From Thiomicrorhabdus sp. zzn3 (lineage in GTDB: Bacteria > Pseudomonadota > Gammaproteobacteria > Thiomicrospirales > Thiomicrospiraceae): a stretch of DNA of 64,000 nucleotides. The notes under the pieces were generated by a model. That model was not told the origin of the DNA. It was given only the letters and a program-made list of their open reading frames with translations, and did no database searches. Both the position numbers and the translations under genes were made by a program. Each line of letters begins with the position of its first letter. Within the stretch, counting starts at the first letter, position 1. The stretch is from assembly GCF_029767755.1 (NCBI RefSeq), contig NZ_JARUQS010000001.1, positions 1,364,001-1,428,000 on the forward strand, read 5' to 3'. Positions 50,785 to 58,657 of this stretch are shown here, piece after piece.

Positions 50785-52152
50785 TTAAACAGAGATCTGC
50801 ACCATTTCCGCGGCTTTATCGTGATAAAAAACGTCAAAACAAGCTACCACCCTCTGTCCTGAGGTCAAAGTAACCTGTTTGGAAACAGTCAAACACAACT
50901 GCATATCGATTAACGAACGATAGGGACCGGACACATAAATCGTGCCCGGTCGGTCCATCGCTTTGAAAAAATAACGGCGATTCTTCCAGCACAACCCTTT
51001 GCCTTTTTTTAACATCGCAAGATGATTTTCTGAGGGTTTACTGTTTTCTTCACTGATCTGATATCCTGATTCGTCCAAGACAAAAAAGCGTTTCACAAAG
51101 GAAAGACTGGATATTTCCTGCATCTTTCCTTCCAGCATGGCCACCTCGTGGCACTCATCTAACGATTCAAACAGGGTTTCATAACCTTTGCGCTGAATCT
51201 GACGAATAAACTCTTTTTCATTGGAATATTTCGGGTAAAGATCAACGATATGCTGCAGCTGTTTCTTTCCATTCACAAGGTTTTCAAGCGACACATCCGG
51301 CCGGGCGAAATAAAACCCTTGCACCAGGTCCACACCGACATCCATTGCCAGTAGCGCTTGATCCTCGGTTTCAATTCCTTCCAATAAGGAGATACTTCCA
51401 GCCTGCTTGATTAACTGTGATAAGTTTCTCAACACGCTTTGACTGCGGACACTTTTGCTTGCTTCCAACAGTACCTGTCTATCCAGCTTTACAATATCGG
51501 GTTGCGCCTTCCAGATGCGGTCGATATTGGAGTGGCCCGCACCAAAGTCGTCCAAGGCAATCAGACACCCCATTTTTCGAAACTGTAAAATCAACTCTTC
51601 AAACAGGCCTTCATCCGCAATTTCACTCTCTACGACTTCAATGACGATCTGGTTGCCGTCGACTTTCATTTCATCAAGCAACTCGTTCAAACAAAAGTCT
51701 TTTAAGCTGCTCAGATTTCGGAAATCCAAGTTAAGGAAGATCCAATTATCTTCTGGCTTAATGCTCTGCCAATTATTCAAATGCATGCGATTGAGCATGC
51801 GTGCATAATCAGCCTTAGTCATGCTCTCAGGTTTTTTTAGGCAATCCGCAACCGGAATTGCGAATCCGTGTTGATTCTTTCCTCTGACAAGTGCCTCAGC
51901 ACCAATACAGGCCTGATTGGAAAAGCTGTAGATCGGCTGAAATACTGAATACAGTCGCTTATCCTCTACCTCAATAAAATTTTCTTCAGACTGTTCACTC
52001 TCAGAAATAGGTATCACGTTTCCGCTCATTCTCATTTTAAAAAAATCCAAAAACACCGATTGTTTCTTGCGTTTTATCTTTTTAAAAGATAAACGGTTCA
52101 TCCATCCGTTTTTCGCTTTGGGACCCAACTCCAAACTTTGGCTGCATTCCAT
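50785..52152 (-). CDS. EAL-domain c-di-GMP phosphodiesterase with C-terminal sensor-like domain
   Basis: Hydrolyses c-di-GMP if active. After a basic N-terminal tail, the EAL domain spans about 68-310. All key residues are present: AEALVRG, NLDFRNL, the Glu in IEVVESEIAD, LDDFGAGHSN, VKLDRQVL, LEGIETEDQ and QGFYFARP, so catalysis is expected. Residues about 350-450 resemble a Cache-like sensor (VLDESGYQIS, then RPGTIYVSGPYRSL) without membrane helices. It starts 4 bases after the ANTAR regulator stop with a weak ribosome site, suggesting translational coupling. Confidence 0.92.
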   Translation of the reverse strand: MECSQSLELGPKAKNGWMNRLSFKKIKRKKQSVFLDFFKMRMSGNVIPISESEQSEENFIEVEDKRLYSVFQPIYSFSNQACIGAEALVRGKNQHGFAIPVADCLKKPESMTKADYARMLNRMHLNNWQSIKPEDNWIFLNLDFRNLSSLKDFCLNELLDEMKVDGNQIVIEVVESEIADEGLFEELILQFRKMGCLIALDDFGAGHSNIDRIWKAQPDIVKLDRQVLLEASKSVRSQSVLRNLSQLIKQAGSISLLEGIETEDQALLAMDVGVDLVQGFYFARPDVSLENLVNGKKQLQHIVDLYPKYSNEKEFIRQIQRKGYETLFESLDECHEVAMLEGKMQEISSLSFVKRFFVLDESGYQISEENSKPSENHLAMLKKGKGLCWKNRRYFFKAMDRPGTIYVSGPYRSLIDMQLCLTVSKQVTLTSGQRVVACFDVFYHDKAAEMVQISV

Positions 52153-52156
52153 TATT

Positions 52157-52738
52157 TCAGGCCGACAACGCTTTAATTACATCGCAAATTTCATGCGCAA
52201 TGACTGAAATCTTTTTTCCTTGGTCCATCGCCATTTTTCGCATCGTTTTATAAGCCTGATCTTCGGACATATGCTTGTATTCGATAAGAAGCCCTTTGGC
52301 TCTTTCAATCACGGCTCGCTCAGAAAGTTTATCCTTTACTTGGATCAACTCTTTCTTCAGGGCCTGACATTGTTTGAATCGCGCCATCGCCACTTCAATA
52401 ATTGGCTGCATACGATCGGCATCCTTACCATCGACAATATAGGCAGTAATACCGGCTTTCACGGACTGAGCAATGATATGGGTATCCCGCTCACCACTAA
52501 AACAAATGACCGGTTTAGGACAATATTCATGCACAACGGCAAACTGCTCAAACAGATTCAGAGTAGGCTTTTCGACATCAACGATAATCAAATCTACCTC
52601 CAAATCCGCAATCGCTTTAAGTAGATTATCTTTGACGCCTATTCGTTCTACCTGTCCAATACCAGAACGTTCCAACCCTTGTTGTAATTCCTGGCAGGGC
52701 AAAACATCATCACACACCAGCAAGACTTTCAGTTCCAT
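52157..52738 (-). CDS. ANTAR-domain response regulator (NasT/AmiR-like antiterminator)
   Basis: A receiver domain (about 1-120) is followed by a short coiled coil and a C-terminal ANTAR domain (about 133-190; RAVIERAKGLLIEYKHMSEDQAYKTMRKMAM). ANTAR proteins bind paired RNA hairpins and prevent transcription termination. The receiver keeps DD and the phosphoacceptor Asp (LIIVDVEKP), but AYIVDGKD replaces the usual conserved Lys-Pro, as in NasT. No nitrate-assimilation genes are adjacent, so its RNA target is unknown. The ATG at 52738 has GAGGG 8 bases upstream and is preferred to a GTG two codons before. Confidence 0.9.
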   Translation of the reverse strand: MELKVLLVCDDVLPCQELQQGLERSGIGQVERIGVKDNLLKAIADLEVDLIIVDVEKPTLNLFEQFAVVHEYCPKPVICFSGERDTHIIAQSVKAGITAYIVDGKDADRMQPIIEVAMARFKQCQALKKELIQVKDKLSERAVIERAKGLLIEYKHMSEDQAYKTMRKMAMDQGKKISVIAHEICDVIKALSA

Positions 52739-52744
52739 TTTCAC

Positions 52745-53051
52745 TGCCCTCTTTTACTTCATTGCAATCCTAAAATAAACACATTGACAGCCAAAACATT
52801 TTTATCTTTTTATTTCAAATACTTAAGTAAAAATATTTCGCCAAACAATAATCACAAAATAAATAAAATTGAGGTGTTGCACCAAAATAAATCATAACCA
52901 CCAGCAATTAGGGCAATGACTCTAGGCTTAGGTAAACTCGACAAACCGCCATAATTGAAAAACCATGTCTGTATCAATGAAAATTAAACATGGCGATCGA
53001 ATGGGGTAAAATGAATTGCTTACGCCAATCAAAAGAAAAGGATTTCAAGCT
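52745..53051. other. 307-base AT-rich divergent spacer, no gene recognised
   Basis: Separates the ANTAR-EAL-MCP operon (minus) from the 46-residue membrane protein (plus), so it must hold two promoters. I saw only a weak GGTG-CAA-CACC hairpin near 52872 and AT-rich tracts. No sigma-54 or strong sigma-70 element could be fixed with confidence. Confidence 0.6.
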
Positions 53052-53192
53052 ATGTGGATAGAGCACATTGGGGAAATTGCACTCGGATTAATGATTGTTC
53101 TGCTCTTAGCTCACTTAGGTTTACATTTTTTATTCAAAGCCCAAAAAGCTAAAAAACGCAAGCAAGCTCAAAAACAGGACGCGAGCAAATAA
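53052..53192 (+). CDS. Small single-span membrane protein (46 residues), unknown function
   Basis: An ORF of 46 codons: MWIEHIGEIALGLMIVLLLA begins it, a helix runs from about 8 to 28, and the tail is very basic (about half Lys/Arg/Gln). AAGGA lies 9 bases before the ATG and a perfect terminator follows the stop at once, so the transcription unit looks complete and monocistronic. The topology should be N-out with a cytoplasmic basic tail. I know no family for it. Confidence 0.7.
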   Translation: MWIEHIGEIALGLMIVLLLAHLGLHFLFKAQKAKKRKQAQKQDASK

Positions 53193-53218
53193 AAAACCAG
53201 CAGGCCTGCTGGTTTTTT
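53191..53218. terminator. Perfect bidirectional intrinsic terminator
   Basis: A 28-base perfect palindrome: six A, CCAGCAGG, its complement and six T. It works on both strands, ending the 46-residue gene (plus) and ppnP (minus, stop at 53247). Its centre is a CAGGCCTG octamer. Confidence 0.9.
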
Positions 53219-53246
53219 ATTCAACAAGGTTTTCGAAAAATCGTAT

Positions 53247-53564
53247 TTATTCAGGAATATAAGAGCAGCAATAATCGGCAATGGCATGCACCTTAATGCC
53301 AAATTTAGAATTGGCCGGAACATCGAAGCTGGATCCGTTGGGAATCGCCTTCCACTCTGTCTCTCCAGGTAGAAGAACTTCAACATCGCCCGAAAGCATC
53401 TCCATGTTTTCTGCCATATCGGTACCAAACTCGTATTCACCCGGCATCATAATTCCTAAGGTTTTTTTCGATCCGTCCGCAAACAACACAGTACGGCTCG
53501 TTACTTTGCCGTCAAAGTAAACCGACGCTTCCTTTAAGACGGTGACATTTTCAAATTTAGACAT
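53247..53564 (-). CDS. ppnP: Pyrimidine/purine nucleoside phosphorylase
   Basis: A small cupin-fold protein (105 residues; YaiE/PpnP family) that phosphorolyses several nucleosides for base salvage. It begins [21 protein letters not shown] and has [13 protein letters not shown] and [19 protein letters not shown], typical of the family. AAGGA lies 6 bases before the ATG at 53564; a GTG one codon earlier is less likely. It stands alone between a terminator and the carbonic anhydrase gene. Confidence 0.93.
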   Translation of the reverse strand: MSKFENVTVLKEASVYFDGKVTSRTVLFADGSKKTLGIMMPGEYEFGTDMAENMEMLSGDVEVLLPGETEWKAIPNGSSFDVPANSKFGIKVHAIADYCCSYIPE

Positions 53565-53774
53565 CACATTTCCTTTTCATATTCAGTTATCAAAACGCGC
53601 AGATTATAACCTTGATTCAACTCGGACAAACAACAATTCCATCCTCCCAAGGTCAGCCAACCTTCGCTTTAATTTAATATGTCGGATAATTCTCTAAAAG
53701 CACTGAAAATTATCTGAACCAAGGCTGGACAAAGGCTCACCGCCTCTTCGAGCGCTAATGGCTGCGCAAAAGCA

Positions 53775-54434
53775 TTAGTCTTCCGTTCGCAAAACCGCTT
53801 TCTCGGCAGATTCCGGGTCGCAAATTGACACATCCAGATTATGCAAACGGCCATCTTTAATGTCATAAATAAAGCCATGAATACACAACTCTCTCCCCGG
53901 TTGCTTCCAGGCTTTTTTCACCGCGGGAACGTGACAGATATTACGCACCTGCTCCATGACATTGATTTCACACAAGCGATTCACCTTCTCTTCATAGGGC
54001 AACGCGTCGAGCTCTTGCTGAGCTCGACGGTAATACTTGCGGATTGGACGAATCCAGTGATCAATCAAATCCAGATTAGTCTCTTCTAACGCCGCCATAA
54101 CACCACCGCAACCATAGTGGCCATTGACGATAATGTGCTTCACCTTAAGCACTTCTACCGCATACTGAATGACGCTCAACACATTCATATCACTGGAATT
54201 AACCAAATTGGCAATATTACGGTGAACAAAGATCGTACCGGGATCCATTTTAACCAATTCGTTAGCAGGCACCCTGCTGTCGGAACACCCAATCCACAAA
54301 TACTCAGGCTTCTGCTGGCTGGACAGGTTTTTGAAAAATCCAGGTCTATCGTGATTAACCTGATCAACCCAGTCACGATTATTGTCTAACAGCAATTCAA
54401 TAGAGGGGTGAGCATCACAGCATTTTTGGCACAT
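53775..54434 (-). CDS. can: Beta-class carbonic anhydrase
   Basis: Interconverts CO2 and bicarbonate in the cytoplasm. The zinc and active-site residues are C50, D52 and R54 (WIGCSDSRVPANE) and H106 and C109 (VNGHYGCGG). The 219-residue length is typical. It lies downstream of the cbbMQO genes on the same strand, about 4 kb past RuBisCO, and probably serves carbon supply. The N-terminus MCQKCCDAHPS has three extra cysteines not usual in Can. The AAGGAT before the ATG supports this start. Confidence 0.96.
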   Translation of the reverse strand: MCQKCCDAHPSIELLLDNNRDWVDQVNHDRPGFFKNLSSQQKPEYLWIGCSDSRVPANELVKMDPGTIFVHRNIANLVNSSDMNVLSVIQYAVEVLKVKHIIVNGHYGCGGVMAALEETNLDLIDHWIRPIRKYYRRAQQELDALPYEEKVNRLCEINVMEQVRNICHVPAVKKAWKQPGRELCIHGFIYDIKDGRLHNLDVSICDPESAEKAVLRTED

Positions 54435-54507
54435 AATTAATCCTTTTGAGATAATTTTACAGCGCTTTTAACAATGCCCCCGTACATTGAAAACGCATGC
54501 AATTGAC

Positions 54508-54537
54508 ACAAAAAATGCCCTCGATAAGGGCATTTTC
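54508..54537 (-). terminator. Intrinsic terminator upstream of the carbonic anhydrase gene
   Basis: AAAATGCCC (54512-54520) and GGGCATTTT (54528-54536) enclose a seven-base loop, with A- and T-rich flanks usable on both strands. It lies between the cbb operon tail and the carbonic anhydrase gene, so the latter should have its own promoter. Confidence 0.7.
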
Positions 54538-54556
54538 TGGTGGTTTTAGAAACTTT

Positions 54557-54676
54557 CTAAAACACTATTATACCTATTTTAGTGGAATAAGAGGTTTCCA
54601 TCGCCGCGATTCCTGTCTTGACTTCATCGATACAATATTGAAAACTTCCCTTGCCAATCCACTCCGGAACATTCAA
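54557..54676 (-). pseudogene. Remnant of a cbbO/norD-like gene (VWA-domain fragment)
   Basis: In one minus-strand frame this stretch encodes IDEVKTGIAAMETSYSTKIG before a stop. CbbO of this window (about residues 636-653) reads DEVKARIAAMEASYSTRM. Thirteen of 18 residues agree, and the DNA agrees too (GAATAAGA and TTCCATCGCCGCGAT on the plus strand). The frame has no ATG and is bounded by stops, so it is not a gene. It is the piece around the MIDAS threonine. It lies in the otherwise empty 54435-54751 spacer, which also holds a terminator. Confidence 0.7.
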
Positions 54677-54751
54677 TCATACCTATTAAGACCCGTCTCG
54701 TTCCATGCACGAAGAAAATCGTCCAGCAAAACGGGCCATTGAAAAAACTCG

Positions 54752-55186
54752 TTACCACCAATGATGAGTGACGGGTTTTTCCTTTGGCCTATGCTCTTTG
54801 CCCAGTTCATAAGCAGCCTTAAGTGCTTTAGCTATCTGAGGATTCGCGTCCAAATCAAGTTGGTGATTTTCCGCTATGTTCTGCAAATAAGCCTCAGGCC
54901 CCACCTTTTGATAAAGATCCAGGAAGGTTTCGACTCGCATTGGCAGGTTAGGGATCGCCGACGCAATTCGAGATTGAAAGCGAATGACTTCAATCTCACT
55001 CGATTCCAACATCTCAAATTTATAAGAGATCACATCCATTTGATTCTGTTTGGCGATTCTATTAGGGAGCTGCTGCAAAAACAGCTCGACATCATCCACA
55101 TAGGAAGGTAAATCAATATCGGCCTCATAGCAAAACGTTTCACCACGAAAATCGAATGTCGATCGAACCGTTATGGTTGATTTCAT
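54752..55186 (-). CDS. Uncharacterised protein encoded directly after cbbO
   Basis: A soluble protein of 144 residues (start MKSTITVRSTFDFRGETFCYE at 55186, with AGAGGG four bases upstream). It ends PVTHHWW and begins 16 bases after the cbbO stop, so it should be cotranscribed with cbbQ and cbbO. The first 75 residues look beta-rich (KSTITVRSTFDF, SYKFEMLESSEIEVIRFQ), the rest helical. There are no cofactor motifs. The operon context suggests a link to RuBisCO activation or bicarbonate use, but I do not recognise the family. Confidence 0.8.
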   Translation of the reverse strand: MKSTITVRSTFDFRGETFCYEADIDLPSYVDDVELFLQQLPNRIAKQNQMDVISYKFEMLESSEIEVIRFQSRIASAIPNLPMRVETFLDLYQKVGPEAYLQNIAENHQLDLDANPQIAKALKAAYELGKEHRPKEKPVTHHWW

Positions 55187-55202
55187 AGTTCCCTCTCGCA
55201 CA

Positions 55203-57467
55203 CTAATGTGTCAGCTTCATAAAGACTTGCGGCAACTGTTCCGGCAATTTCTCTACATGATCAATGACCGTATATTGATTACCGAATATATCCGCCACAT
55301 ATTCATCCGCATTTGGATCAAGTGTAATGCAGTAAGAATAAATCCCCTTGCTCTGCAACTCTTCGACCGCCTTGTGGGTATCCTGAATCAGCGTCTGCGG
55401 ATCTTTGGCATCGATATCCGCCGGCTCACCGTCCGTTAATACCAACATCAACTTTTTCTCGGCCTGCTGAGCTTCGAGATAGTGTGCGGCATGCCGCATG
55501 GCCGCCCCCATTCGCGTTGAATAAGACGCTTCCATCGCCGCGATACGCGCTTTCACTTCATCGGTATACCCCTCCGAATAGCCCTTGATGTGCTGGTAAC
55601 GCACTTCATGGCGCGTATCGGAACAGAAGCCGGCAATCGCAAACTTATCGCCCAGCTGCTCGACGGTCCAGGCGGTGATGGCCAAGGCCTCTTCGGAAAG
55701 CTCCAACAACGTCTGCCCGGTTTCCTGGTTACGCTCATTGAGTGATTGCGACGTATCCACCAATAACATCACCGCGATATTACGGCTATCCGTGGTATGG
55801 CTGTAGTTGATTCGCGGATCCGGCGCTTGCCCGCTCTTAAAGTCGATTACCGAACGCAGCGCTACATCCAGATCCAGCTCCTCCCCTTCCTCTTGGAAAC
55901 GAATACGCTTTTTGTTCTGCGGCTTGAGCATTTCGATCATTTTCTTCAAACGCTTGGCAAGATCACCGTGTTTTTCCATCAAACGGTCGATCTTGCGGGG
56001 ATCTCCAGACGGGTGCAGGCGTTCATAAACAGTGGTCCAATCAGGACGGTAACCTTCCGAAATATAATCCCACTCATCGTAATGACGCGGCGGCAAACCA
56101 CCTTCATTATCCACCACCGGCTCTTCATTCTCATACTCGTTTGGAAGAATTTCATCTGGCTCATCATACTCTTCGTAGTAGAACCAGATATAACGATTAT
56201 CGTCACGATAAGAAATTTCCGTATCGTCAAAGAAGACACTCGGCAGACTATCCGACGACTGCTTGCGGGATTTTACATAGAAATCGATTCCGAGCTCAGC
56301 CATATCCGCCGTGGTCGAGCTCTCGCCCTTCTCAGCCATGACTTTATGAAAGCGCTCACGAAAGGCTTCAAGCAGTGGGTTTTCCGGATCAAAGTTCTCA
56401 TCTAGCAGCGCTCGTGACATACGCGTGGCACGGTAGCGCAGACACGACTGTTTGCTATCATCACAAGCGCCTTTTTTCGGATAAGGGTGCAGAGCCAAAA
56501 ACAACTTCTTCAGACCGGGATATTTCTGTATGGCCAAATATTCAACACGGCTGTCTTCAAAGATCGAAATAAACAGCTGCATGTGCGGTGCATAATTATC
56601 CGCCATTAGCCGGGTTGACCACCTATAGTGTGCCATCATGTGAGCCAGCGTCGCACGATAACGGTCGATCCCAGAAACACCATTCTCCTCATCATACACA
56701 TCAGGAACGGCAATCAAGGTTTCATCAAGATAAGGTACCGGCTTGCGCAGCTGGTCAAAAGCGGTCGCAAAGGTCTGGAAAGGCAGGTCGCAATCCCACA
56801 TACAGGATTTCAACATATCCATATGACGCTCGACATCCTTGAAGGTCGTGCCTTTACGCTCACGGGTAATAATGCTCTTGGCATCGTGCGATTCCAGCTT
56901 GAAGTAGGCGATCTGCTCGTCCGGCGCATTCAGATAGTTACGCGCACCGTAATCGATGAAGTTGCGGATACCGTTCAGACATAGCTTGGAAATCAGCTGC
57001 GGCATGGACTCCAGCAACGCCACCATACCCGGACTTTCATAAAGGGAGTGGTGACCGTGAATAACCGTCTGCGTCTTCTCGACATACTCGTCGATAATCT
57101 CCAGATAGCGCTGCAGGTCCTCCACTGTATCGATGCGTCGACAAACACTGCTTAATGAATTCAAAAAGGGAATCAGGGCTTTTTTATTAGGACTGCGCGC
57201 CAGCTGATAGCTGTAGTCGGCAATCATTTTGTTGGTTCCCTGCCCGAAGTGTGAAGCGATATCCGGCATGACTTCCATAAAGACCAAAACCGGCTCGACG
57301 CCCTGGCCGATTTTACACAGGAAATTGGCCCCATCTAAATAGGCTTCAACCCCTTGTGGCGACAGCTTAGCAACGGCATCACCAAGCAGATCAGGAAACA
57401 GTTCGATCGCTTTTGGAAACTTACAGGTAAACTTCTGTTGATATTCGGCTAATAATTCTTCATTCAT
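55203..57467 (-). CDS. cbbO: CbbO, RuBisCO activase adaptor with VWA domain
   Basis: CbbO works with the AAA+ ring of CbbQ to remove inhibitory sugar phosphates from RuBisCO. The 754-residue protein has a long helical N-terminal part and a C-terminal von Willebrand A domain (about 565-754). Its MIDAS is visible: VMLLVDTSQSLNERN (DxSxS), the Thr in YSTRMGAAM and the Asp in VLTDGEPAD. An acidic linker (about 440-490) lies between. It follows cbbQ by 176 bases. NorD is the paralogous partner of NorQ, but the RuBisCO context settles the name. Confidence 0.93.
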   Translation of the reverse strand: MNEELLAEYQQKFTCKFPKAIELFPDLLGDAVAKLSPQGVEAYLDGANFLCKIGQGVEPVLVFMEVMPDIASHFGQGTNKMIADYSYQLARSPNKKALIPFLNSLSSVCRRIDTVEDLQRYLEIIDEYVEKTQTVIHGHHSLYESPGMVALLESMPQLISKLCLNGIRNFIDYGARNYLNAPDEQIAYFKLESHDAKSIITRERKGTTFKDVERHMDMLKSCMWDCDLPFQTFATAFDQLRKPVPYLDETLIAVPDVYDEENGVSGIDRYRATLAHMMAHYRWSTRLMADNYAPHMQLFISIFEDSRVEYLAIQKYPGLKKLFLALHPYPKKGACDDSKQSCLRYRATRMSRALLDENFDPENPLLEAFRERFHKVMAEKGESSTTADMAELGIDFYVKSRKQSSDSLPSVFFDDTEISYRDDNRYIWFYYEEYDEPDEILPNEYENEEPVVDNEGGLPPRHYDEWDYISEGYRPDWTTVYERLHPSGDPRKIDRLMEKHGDLAKRLKKMIEMLKPQNKKRIRFQEEGEELDLDVALRSVIDFKSGQAPDPRINYSHTTDSRNIAVMLLVDTSQSLNERNQETGQTLLELSEEALAITAWTVEQLGDKFAIAGFCSDTRHEVRYQHIKGYSEGYTDEVKARIAAMEASYSTRMGAAMRHAAHYLEAQQAEKKLMLVLTDGEPADIDAKDPQTLIQDTHKAVEELQSKGIYSYCITLDPNADEYVADIFGNQYTVIDHVEKLPEQLPQVFMKLTH

Positions 57468-57643
57468 TCTTAAACGCTCTCATTCGTTTAATTGAAAAAT
57501 AAACGCTCAAAACTAAGAGCAATCATCTATTTGAGACGGTCGATTTTGAGTGCAGAGCAAAGCCGGTTGAGGAAGTGTACGAATCGTACACGCCCGAAAC
57601 CAATAATGCTCCGCGCCAAAAGCGGCAGAACTCAAATGATGAT
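57468..57643. other. cbbQ-cbbO spacer with a 17-base palindrome
   Basis: The spacer contains a perfect inverted repeat GTGTACGA-A-TCGTACAC at 57575-57591. Other partial pairings exist, for example TTTGAG near 57532 with CTCAAA near 57632, so the RNA may form an extended hairpin. No small gene fits. It could adjust the ratio of CbbO to CbbQ or be a genomic repeat element. Confidence 0.55.
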
Positions 57644-58444
57644 TTAGCCGAAAATCATTTCGATTGCGTTATCCAGGGTTTGGCGAATGTCTGCATCGTC
57701 GGTAATCGGACGAACCAATGCCATCTTACAGGCTTCAACCGGTGTAATACCTTTGTTGATTAGGGTAGCCGCATAAACCATTAGACGAGTTGAGATCCCT
57801 TCGTCCAGACCGTGTCCTTTTAAATTACGCGCGGTTTCACCGATCTGAACCAGTTTCTTCGCAGTCGCCTCATCCACACCACCTTCTTTTTGCAGGATAT
57901 GCGCTTCGGTTTCTGCATCGGCATAATCGAAGTCCAACGCACAGAAACGCTGTTTGGTGGACTGCTTAAGGTCTTTCATGAGTGACTGATAGCCCGGGTT
58001 ATAGGAGATAACCAACTGGAAATCTGGATGCGCTTTGATGAGTTCACCCTTTTTATCCAGAGACAGCTCGCGACGGTGATCCGTCAGAGCGTGGATCACC
58101 ACCATGGTGTCTTGACGCGCTTCAACAATCTCATCCAGGTAACAGATGGCACCATAACGCGCCGCCATGGTGAGAGGTCCGTCAACCCAGCGGGTTCCGT
58201 TGGCATCCAGCAGGTAACGACCCACCAAGTCTGAAGCGGTAATATCTTCGTTACAGGAAACGGTGATGATTGGCTTACCGAGTTTCCAGGCCATATGCTC
58301 TACAAAACGCGATTTACCACAACCGGTTGGCCCTTTTACCATCACAGGAAGACGCGCATCATAGGCGGCTTCGTATAACTCAATCTCGTTGGATTGTGCA
58401 TCGTAAAAAGGTTCATTGTCGATTTTATATTGTGAAATATCCAT
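57644..58444 (-). CDS. cbbQ: CbbQ, MoxR-type AAA+ RuBisCO activase
   Basis: The ATPase of the CbbQO activase. Walker A is GPTGCGKS (38-45), Walker B AICYLDEIVEAR near residue 100, sensor 1 LVISYNPGYQSL near 150, and RFCALDFDY and ISTRLMVYAATLI follow. The 266 residues match CbbQ. GGGGA lies 5 bases before the start. It is separated from cbbM by a terminator and a hairpin, so it should be expressed at lower level than RuBisCO. Confidence 0.95.
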   Translation of the reverse strand: MDISQYKIDNEPFYDAQSNEIELYEAAYDARLPVMVKGPTGCGKSRFVEHMAWKLGKPIITVSCNEDITASDLVGRYLLDANGTRWVDGPLTMAARYGAICYLDEIVEARQDTMVVIHALTDHRRELSLDKKGELIKAHPDFQLVISYNPGYQSLMKDLKQSTKQRFCALDFDYADAETEAHILQKEGGVDEATAKKLVQIGETARNLKGHGLDEGISTRLMVYAATLINKGITPVEACKMALVRPITDDADIRQTLDNAIEMIFG

Positions 58445-58506
58445 ATCGTTCCCCGTAACAATTATGGTGAAAATAAGATGCCCGTCTACTTACCTCTGGG
58501 CGTGAA

Positions 58507-58557
58507 GTTATTTATGGTTGACCACTCCTATAACGAAGCGAGTCATCAATAAATAAC
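58507..58557 (-). other. Long hairpin in the cbbM-cbbQ spacer
   Basis: GTTATTTATGGTTGAC (58507-58522) and GTCATCAATAAATAAC (58542-58557) pair in 14 of 16 positions around a 19-base loop. In the transcript it would stand just after the cbbM terminator and about 60 bases before cbbQ. It may stabilise the 5' end of the cbbQO mRNA or bind a regulator. Confidence 0.5.
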
Positions 58558-58590
58558 CTAGTAAAATATTTGGTTTTTTTTGCTTGATTG

Positions 58591-58625
58591 AAAAAAAACC
58601 CCTGCCCGAGAGCAGAGGTTTCTTT
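58591..58625 (-). terminator. Intrinsic terminator downstream of cbbM
   Basis: On the minus strand AAACC-CTGC pairs with GCAG-GGGTTT around CTCTCGG, with one mismatch, and runs into eight T. It begins about 35 bases after the cbbM stop. Partial read-through would give low cbbQ and cbbO expression from the strong cbbM promoter. Confidence 0.75.
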
Positions 58626-58657
58626 ACTAAGTGTTACCTTACGTAATTGACTCGCAA

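Noticed and set aside
52865-52885. GGTG-CAA-CACC as an NtrC or antitermination site
   Set aside because: The stem is only four pairs and the order of half-sites is opposite to the NtrC consensus TGCACC-N5-GGTGCA.
52745-53051. Sigma-54 promoter for the ANTAR operon
   Set aside because: No stretch had both GG and GC at the required 10-base spacing; the nearest candidate ended in GT.
55797-56405. A 202-codon plus-strand frame opposite cbbO
   Set aside because: It is entirely antisense to the conserved VWA/linker part of cbbO, composed of hydrophobic shadow residues (many Ile, Phe, Arg), and has no context as a gene.
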